Assembly (NCBI GenBank): GCA_956465555.1
Contig: OY101126.1
Span: 1,530,501-1,594,500, forward strand
From: Nitzschia sp. pyKryTriq1
Lineage: Eukaryota; Bacillariophyta; Bacillariophyceae; Bacillariales; Bacillariaceae
Length of the DNA: 64,000 nt
Reading direction: 5' to 3'
A program made the translations under genes and the position numbers. The notes under the pieces were generated by a model. That model saw only the letters and a list, made by a program, of their open reading frames with translations, did not search any database and was not told the origin of the DNA. Shown here in pieces: positions 21,145 to 30,100 of the stretch. Every line of letters begins with the position of its first letter. Position 1 is the first letter of the stretch.

Positions 21145-24100
21145 TTATACGAGAAGGTAACGGGTGCCTCCCTCAGTTTCAACGATTTCACCGGGCTTCG
21201 GCTTTGTTCCTTTTGGCAGCGGCGGTGTCGTTATTCTAGTGCCATCCTTGAATCCCTCCTTATTGGACACGAATCCTGTGATCGATCCATCCGAATTCTG
21301 CCACCAACGAGCGATCGAAGCTACATTCGAAGAGTATTCTTCTGAGGACGAGCTCTTTGTCCCTACTGATGATTCTGTCGTTGGTTGGGCTTTCACTTTG
21401 GCATCCTTCGAGCCCCCCATGCCGTTGAACCCATCGAAAGAAAACATAGAAAATAGTATGTTTTGACTCGACTTTTTGGTGCTGGAACCACTTGCTGGTC
21501 CTTTGCTCACAGTGCTCTTCTCTGCTTCTGCACCATTCGGTCCAGGCGTAACCAAGGATGGCTTCGTCGCGACGGACTCGTGCGTACCGGTAGGGACCTT
21601 CTTTACTTCTTTTGAGTTGCGCGCCCCCGGGAGCGCGTTTCCTGGCTTTGTATCGGAAGCTAAGCCGTTCGGTTTTGGGCTCTCTGACGTCAAAAAGAAT
21701 GGTCGCGATGCCTCGTCCTCTGGATTCCAACCCGCCAATTCTTCTGCATCGTCCAAACGTTCCAGAAAGAAAAGGTCGTCAGATAGACCCTGTGATTCCA
21801 TTCCTGTAGTGCTCGTTTGGCTCGAGCTAGCCTTTGAACCATCAGCTGCATTTCCTCGCTTTGATTCGTCGCCAAAGCTAGAACTCGGTAATTTCATTCC
21901 ATCCTTGAAGGAGCCAAAAAAGAAGCCTTCCACGGCACGAACCTCATTCGCTTCCTTGCTGGTAGCCGCTGTTTTATCCCCTTTTGATGAGCTTTCCCCC
22001 CCAAAGAAAGAAAAGAAATTGAGGCCATTGGGTTGTTCAGATTTCCCATCTTGCTCAGAGGCTTTTGGCTTAACTCCCTCTGTCCCTTTGTTATCGCTAT
22101 CCCTTTGCTGTCGTAGCTTTTCGCTTTCAGACACCAAACTCTCGCGAATTTCAATCAATTCTTTTGTTTCTTCTTTAGCTCGCTTTGTGGCCAGTTCATT
22201 GTCTGCTCGCCTCGCGGCGACATCGGCAGCTTCCGTTGCTAGTTGATCCCCTGACTTTTTTGCAGTCGGAGATGGGCGAGCAGAGCCTTTCTTGGAAAAA
22301 TCTCCAAACATTTTTGATACCTGTCCCAGCAAGGAAGTATCTGCCGGCGCTTCACCGTTTTTGGAACCAGTCGAGACCGACGACCGATTTGAAGCGGAAC
22401 CGCCAGTCGTGGCGGAATTCTTCGTCGAGTTTAAAGCAAGTGGTGGCTGAGGAGCCTCCTCCAGCCTTGTCAACTTATCACCATTTGGCTGGGTAGTCAC
22501 AGGGGATGCAGAGCGGGTCAAATCACGGGTCTCTCTACTTCCACGATTGCTAGCACCATTGCCGAGAAAAGCAACAGCACCGTTGGGAATCATGTTCTTC
22601 TTTTCGACGACGGGCCCAAGGCTAGACGGAGACGTACTCTTTGTTGGAACGCGAGCTGCCAAGAAACTAGACGAAGTCGTAATATTGCGGCCCGTCCCAT
22701 TAGTGCCATTCGCGATGGTAGTTTCATTTCCGGATTTAACCAGCGTCGCCTCATCCTTCGATACTTTGGGCAACCTACTTTCTTTCGCCACCCTTTCACG
22801 ACGTTCCTTCTCGGCTTCCTCTTTTAACCATTCAAGCCCCACTGCCCGCTCGCGCCGGAGCGCATCCTCACGGGACTTGGATACTGGCACTTCTGCTCGC
22901 TCCTTTGGTGTGGTCTCGTTCTTCTTTTTCATGGCAGCATCGAGAGCCCTAAGCTTTGCTTGAGAGACTTTTTCCTCTCGTGCCAGTTTCTCGCCTCGTT
23001 CCAGGCGTGCCTGTTCAGCTTCTGCCTTCAGCCTTGCAATATCTGCCATTCGTTGTAGCTTTAGTTCCGCATCATCAAGTGAACTAAATTTTCTCTGAGG
23101 CTCATTTGGTGTTGACCCACTTCTTTTCTGAAGAGCCAAATTGAGAGATTCCACTTTGATTTCCATGGCATCTGTGGAGCTCTCTTCGGCCGACACTCGT
23201 GGTCTTTTTGGCAGGTCATACTTTTTTGGCTGCGCTTCCTTCGTGCGGCGTTCTTTGTCGGCTTCCGCTTTGAGCCTGGCAATTTCTCTCGCCCTCTCAA
23301 GCTTTAGTTCATCCTCCCTTCGCTTAGCCTGGTCTTCATCTTGCTCGATCTTCGACGAACCGTTTCCGCTCGGAGACAAATGATCCGTAAACTGGAGCTC
23401 TGGGTCGTTGGCCTCATCAGTTGCCTCGATGATCGGTCTCTGCCTTTCGGTTTCTTCATCGAGACGCCTGGCATTGGTTTCTTCATTTGCTTGCGTTGTT
23501 GCCTGTTGATTTTCTGCTCGTCTCGCGGCGACATCGGTAGCTTCCGCAGCTATTTGATCCCCTGCCTTTTCTGCAGTCGGAGATGGGCGAGCAGAGTCTT
23601 TTTTGGAAAAATCTCCAAACATTTTTGGACCTTGGCCCAGCAAGGAAGTATCTGCCAGTGCTTCACCATTCTTGGTACCGGTCGAGGCCGCCGAACGATT
23701 TGCAGCAGGAACACCAGTCGTGACGAAACTCTTCGTCGAGTTTGAAGAAAGTGATGGCTGAGGCCCGTCCTGGAGCCTTGTCGCCTTGATACCATTTGGC
23801 TGGGTAGTCCCTGGGGATTTGCCGAGAAAAGCAACTGCACCGTCAGGGATCATGGCATCTGTGGCTTTTTCTTCGGCCGACCCTCGTGGCATTTCTGGCA
23901 TGTCAAACTTTCTTGGCTGCGTTTCCCTCGTGCGGCGTTCCTTGTCGGCTTCCGCTTTGAGTCTGGAAATTTCTCTCGCCCTCTCAAGCTTTAGTTCATC
24001 ACCGAGACGCTTAGCAGACAAATAATCCGTCAACGGGAGGTCAGGATCGTTGGACTTTTCAGTTGCCTCGATGATCGGTCGCCTCCTTTCGTTTTGTCCC

Positions 24101-27100
24101 TCAAGACGCCTATCAGATTTCTCTGTTTGGCCAGATTCCTTCTGTGTTGAGCTTGCTACTTCCAAGTCTTGATTCTCGCCACCCCCGACTTCATTTTTGC
24201 GCGTCGTGAACGGGAGGTCGGGATCGTTGGGCTCATCAGTTGACTCGATGATCGGTTTCCGCCTTTCGGCTTCAAGACGTCTGGCAGGGTCATCTGTTTG
24301 GCCAGATGCCTTTTGCGCTGAACTTGCTACTTCCAAGTCTTGATTCTCGCCACCCCCGATTTCGTTTCTGCGCATCGTAAACGGGAGGTCGGGATCGTTG
24401 GTCTCTTCTGATGCCTCGATGATCGGTCTCCACCGTCCGTTTTTTCCGTCAAGACGCTTAGCAGGCTTCTCTGTTTGGCCAAATGACTTCTGCGCTGAAC
24501 TTGCTACTTCCGAGTCTTGATTCTCGCCACCCCCGACTTCGATTTGGCGCGTTGTAAACGGGAGGTCAGGAGCGTTGGTCTCGTCAGTTGCCTCGATGAT
24601 TGGTCTCCGCCTTTCGGTTTCTTGGTCAAGACGCCTGGCAATAATTTCTTTTTGTTCTTTTTTTGTGTCCTGTTGATTGTCTTCTCGCCCCGCGGCGACA
24701 TCGTCAGGTACCGCTGCAGGTTGTGCCCGTGACTTTTTTGCTGTCGGAGAAGGCCGCGCGGAGCCTTTCTTCGAGAAATCTCCAAACATTTTTGATAATT
24801 GGCCCAGCAACGAAGTATCCGCTGGTGCTTCAGATATCTTCTGCGTTGAACTTGTTTCTTCAAAATCTTGATTCTCGCCACCCACGACTTCATTTTTGCG
24901 CGTAGCAAAAGATAAGTTGGGAGCATTGGTCTCTTCAATTGTCTCGATGATCTGTCTCCACCTTGTGGATTCTCCGTTAAAACGAATGTCAGGGTCCTCT
25001 GTTTGGCCAGATGCCTTCTGCGCTGAACTTACTACTTCCGAGTCTTGATCCTCGCCGTCACCGACTTCGTTTTTGGTCGTCGTAAACGGGAGGTCGGGAT
25101 CGTTAGTCTTTTCAGTTGCCTCGATCATTGGGCTCATCCTTTTGGATTCTCCCTCAAGACGCCAGGCACCTTTCTCTGTTTGGCCGACTGCCTTCTGCGC
25201 TGAACTTACTACTTCTGAGTCTTGATCCTCGCCACCCCCGACTTCGATTTGACGCATCGTAAAGGGGAGGTCGGGATCGTTGGTTTCTTCAGATGCCTCG
25301 ATGATCGGGCTCCTCCTTTTGGTTTCTCCGTCAAGACGCCTGGCACCTTTCTCTGTTTGGCCGACTGACTTCTGCACTGAACTTGCTACTTCCAAGTCTT
25401 GATTCTCGTCACCCCCGACTTCGCTTTTGGTCGTCGTAAACGGGAGGTCGGGATCGTTGGTCTCTTCAGATGCCTCGATGATCGGGCTCCTCCTTTTGGT
25501 TTCTCCGTCAAGACGCCAGGCAGGCTTATCTGTTTGGCCAGATGCCTTCTGCGTTGAGCTTGCTACTTCCAAGTCTTGATTCTCGTCACCCCCGACTTCG
25601 ATTTGGCGCGTCGTAAACGTGAGGTCGGGATCGTTGGCCTCTTCATATGCCTCGATGATCGGGCTTCGCCGTTCGGTTTCTCTGTCAAGACGCCTGGCAC
25701 GTTTCTCTGTTTGGCCAACTGACTTCTGCGCTGAACTTGCTACTTCCGAATCTTGATTCTCGTCAACACCGACTTCGTTTGTGCGCCTCTCGCGATTCAG
25801 CATTACACCATAGCTACTTGGTGGGAGAAAGTCTGATTTTTCAGTCTGGCCACGCATTTTGTTTAGTTCCAACTGCGCCTCGGCTTCAATGTTTTTATGA
25901 CGACGCTGACGCTCCCTGTTTTTTGCTGCATCCCTACTCCTAGTAGATGGAGTAAACCCTTTGCGCAAAGTTTCCTCCTCAACCAATGCAGCTTTTTCCT
26001 GCGCCTGCTTGGCGGCTATCTCTCGAAGCCTTGCCTCTTCTTCTAGCTTGCGTTTCAATTCTTCGGCTTCACGCTTTGCTCGCGCAAGTGCCTCTTTTCG
26101 CTCAGCTTCCTCTTTACTTTTGGCATCTTCCTCGATGGCTTGGCGGCGCATTTCCTCCACGGCAAGCCGAGCCTTTTGCTCCTCAAGATCAACCCGCTCC
26201 AATTCCGCAGCCAGCTGTTCTTTTTTTTGCGTTTCTTCGGCTTCCCGACGGCGTTTCTCCATTTGAAGACGTCTTTCCTCAATGCCGCCGAGTAATCGAA
26301 ACTTTTCATTTTGCTTCACGTGCAGCTCATCAAGGGCGTCATTCTCATTCTTCGAGAGCCTGGTTTCGCTTGAATCTTTCGCATCCGGAGAAGAAGTTTG
26401 GTCGGCTTGGGCAGTGGTCTTTAGGTTGGTATCATACAGCCGCAATTCCTCCCTCTCCTGCGCTTGCTGGTCCGCGATCCCACGAAGTCGGGCCTCTTCT
26501 TCTCGCTTGCGTTTTATTTCTGTGGCTTCACGCTTTGCTCGTGCCTGTTCCTCTTTTCGTCGAACGTCCTCTCTGCCCTTTCCGTCTTCCTCGATGGCTT
26601 GGCGACGCATCTTTTGGATAGCTAGCCAGGCTTTTTGCTCTTCCCACTCTACACTTTTCATCTCAAAAGTCAATTTTCGCTTTCGTTCCATTTCTACAGC
26701 GTCTTGACGGCGATTTTCTTTTTTCAGTCTTTCGTCGTCCAAGTCCATGATGAATCGGAGCTTTTCAGACTGTTGTATCTGGATCTGATCGAGATATTTG
26801 TCGTCGCCTTTCAAGTTGAATGCGGCTTTTGCATTTGGTTCCATACCTTTTGCATCGCGTTTTTGACGGTCCTCTTGTAGTCTCAGCTCTTCCCGCTCCT
26901 GTGCCTGCCGACGTGCCAGTGACCGTATTCGTGTTTCTTCCGCTAGTCGCCTCTTGTGATCTTCACTCTGTTGCTTCGCCCGTTTTTTGATCTTCTCAAT
27001 CTTGCGCCTTTCATCATCTTGAACAGCTTGGCGACGCATCTCCTCGATCGACGATCTTGCCTTCTGCTCTTCCCAATCGACTGCTTTCATTTCATCGGCC

Positions 27101-30100
27101 AATCGTATCTTCTTTTCCTTATCCCGGGATTCTCGACGGAGTTTTTCAGTCTGCAGGCGTTCTTCGTCTAATTCTGCGAGGAGTCGGAGCTTCTCAGCTT
27201 GCTGAAGCTGTATTTCGTCTACCGCCTCTTTCTCCATTTCCCTTCTCTCACTTTGTGCCTCTGAGGCGCGCTTTGCAACCTCATCCTTTCGACGCAACTC
27301 GTCCCTTTCCTCTGCTTGTCGCACCGCGATTTCACGTAGGCGTGCTTCTTCTCCCGCGCGACGCTGCTTCTCAGCTGCAACTTTTTCCTCAGAGAGCTCA
27401 GACTGACCACTTTCGCGTTCTTTCTCGCTTTCTACCATCGGCACACTCCCTTTCTTTGTCATTGAAACTGTGGCCTCCTTGGACTTCGTCTCTACTAGGT
27501 CAGACGCCTGTTTTTCGGCAAGCTTATGAGCTGTCTCTACTTGCTCTTTGCGGACGCTGACCCGACGTTCCGATTGTTGTCTTCTGCGTTGCTCGGCTCT
27601 CTGCTCAATGTCATCGAGATCGTCCCCTGTCGCAACAGATGGAGAGCCGGGAGGTACCTGACCCTCTTTTACATCGCCAACGACGCCTGACGACAACGAA
27701 CCTGCAGAGGGAACAGAAGTTTGGTTCGAGTCGATTTCAGTTTTGCTAAGCTCAGGGAAAAGTCTCGCGCTTGGGTTTTCGTTGGTCGGAAGGCCACTCT
27801 TCTGCAGTGATTTAGCGAACGATCCAAAAGGAGAGAACGTGGTGGTTGGAGGCTTCGAGCCAATCTCGTATTTGGTCAGCGGGGGGAAAGGTTTTGCGCT
27901 TGGTTTTTCTTTTTCCTCATCTTCGCTGGTCGGCTCGGCTTTCACTTCATCATCGCTCGTAGGAGGGCTACTCTTCTCCAATGAATTAGCGAAGGATCCA
28001 AAAGGAGACGACGCGGTGGTTGGAGGCTTCGAGCCGATCTCGTTTTTGGTCAGCGGGGGGAAAGGTTTTATGCTTGGCGTGTCCTTTTCCTCATCTTCGC
28101 TGTTTGACTCTACTTTCGGTTCATCCTTGCTTGTAGGAGGACCACTCTTCTCCAAGGAATTGGCGAAGGATCCAAAAGGAGAGAACGTGGTGGTTGGAGG
28201 CTTCGAGCCAATCTCGTTTTTGGTCAGCGGGGGGAAAGGTTTTGCGCTTGGTTTGTCGTTTTCCTCACCTTCGCTGGTCGGCTCGGCTTTCACTTCATCA
28301 TCGCTCGTAGGAGGGCTACTCTTCTCCAATGAATTAGCGAAGGATCCAAAAGGAGACGACGCGGTGGTTGGAGGCTTCGAGCCGATCTCGTTTTTGGTCA
28401 GCGGGGGGAAAGGTTTTGCGCTTGGCGTGTCCTTTTCCTCATCTTCGCTGTTTGACTCTACTTTCGGTTCATCCTTGCTTGTAGGAGGACCACTCTTCTC
28501 CAAGGAATTGGCGAAGGATCCAAAAGGAGAGAACGTGGTGGTTGGAGGCTTCGAGCCAATCTCGTTTTTGGTCAGCGGGGGGAAAGGTTTTGCGCTTGGC
28601 TTGTCGTTTTCCTCACCCTCGCTGCTCGGCTCTGCTTTCGGGTCATTCTTGCTTGCAGGAGGGCTACTCTTCTCCAAGGAATTGGCGAAGGATCCGAAGG
28701 GTGGAAACGTGGTGGTTGGAGGCTTCGAGCCGCCCTCGTTTTTGGTCAACGGGGGGAAAGGTTTTATGCTTGGCTTGTCGTTTTCCTCACCTTGGCTGAT
28801 CAGCTCTGCTTTCGGGTCATCCTTGCTTGCAGGAGGGCTACTCTTCTCGAATGGATTGGAGAAGGATCCGAAGGGTGGAAACGTGGTGGTAGGAGATTTC
28901 GAGCCAATCTCGTTTTTGGTCAGCGGAGGGAAAGGTTTTGTGCTTGGCTTTTCGTTTTCCTCACCTTCGCTGGTCGGCTCGGCTTTCACTTCATCATCGC
29001 TTTTTGTGGGGCTGTTCTTGTCCGTGGTAGCAGCAAAGGCGCCAAAAGAAGGAATTCCTTCCTTTTTCTTGAGTTCAGGGAATGCTTCAACGCCTGGCGC
29101 ATCGTCCTTGCCTGGGTTTACTTTCTGCGCATCGCTCATGTAGGAACCCAAGGGCGAAAAGGGAGATGTTGGTTTCTTGCCTCCCTTATTCTCAATTTCA
29201 TCACTACTCTTGGGAGGACCACTGTTATCGACGGAGCTCGTGTAGGAGCCGAAGGGCGAGAAGGGAGACGTTGGTTTCTGCTCGCCCTTATTCTCAAATT
29301 TAGGAAATGCTCGTATGTCCCCGTCAGTGCTTGATCCTTCTTTTGCTTTTTTATCGCTCTTCGGAGGACCACTCTTTTCGATAGAACTCACATAAGAACC
29401 AAAGGACGAAAACTTGGTTTGTCCATCGACCTTATTTTTGTCGTCGCTGGTTTCAGGGCCGTTCTTGTCGTTTGAGCCGGCGAACGGGCTAAAGGAAGAA
29501 AATTTCTGACCCGATTGGTCTGATTTCGGTTCATCAGCGGAACTGTCGTTTGAGATTATTCCCTCAGATTCTTGTTCCGCTTCCATGGCTCTATCTTCTG
29601 AGCCAAATGAGCGTGACTTGGATGACCAGGGCACGGACTCGCTGCTATCCACAAATCGGGAACTCGCTTTCACAGCTACAACGCCATCATCGGAAATTCC
29701 AACTGCTCGAGCCTTCTCCCCATCAAGGTCGACTTTCGGCGATTCATCTGGATCAATGTCGGTTGGAGCCCATGGTTCATCCTCTTTCGGTCTTTCGAAC
29801 AGACTTCCGCTGAAAATCGATGACAGTGAATTCGTATTGAAGAACGAATTCTTCGGTTCCGCCGGCGCATCGTCTTCTTCAGCGTCGCGTCTATCCCTTT
29901 CTGCTCTGATCCGCGCTTCCTCGATGCGCCTACGATTTTCTTCAGACTTTCGTTCTCGGGCCTGTTCTGCCGCTCTGGCCTCCTTCGCACGGAATCTGGT
30001 TTCCTCTTCGTCGAAATAATTCTTTTCTTCACGTACACTATTCATGTTTGCAATTCTTTCTCCTCCCGCCTCTTCCACGCGCCGCTGTTGATCGAGTAGA

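Noticed and set aside
27743-29143. 466-codon plus-strand frame
   Set aside because: Antisense shadow of the 174-bp repeat array in the giant gene.
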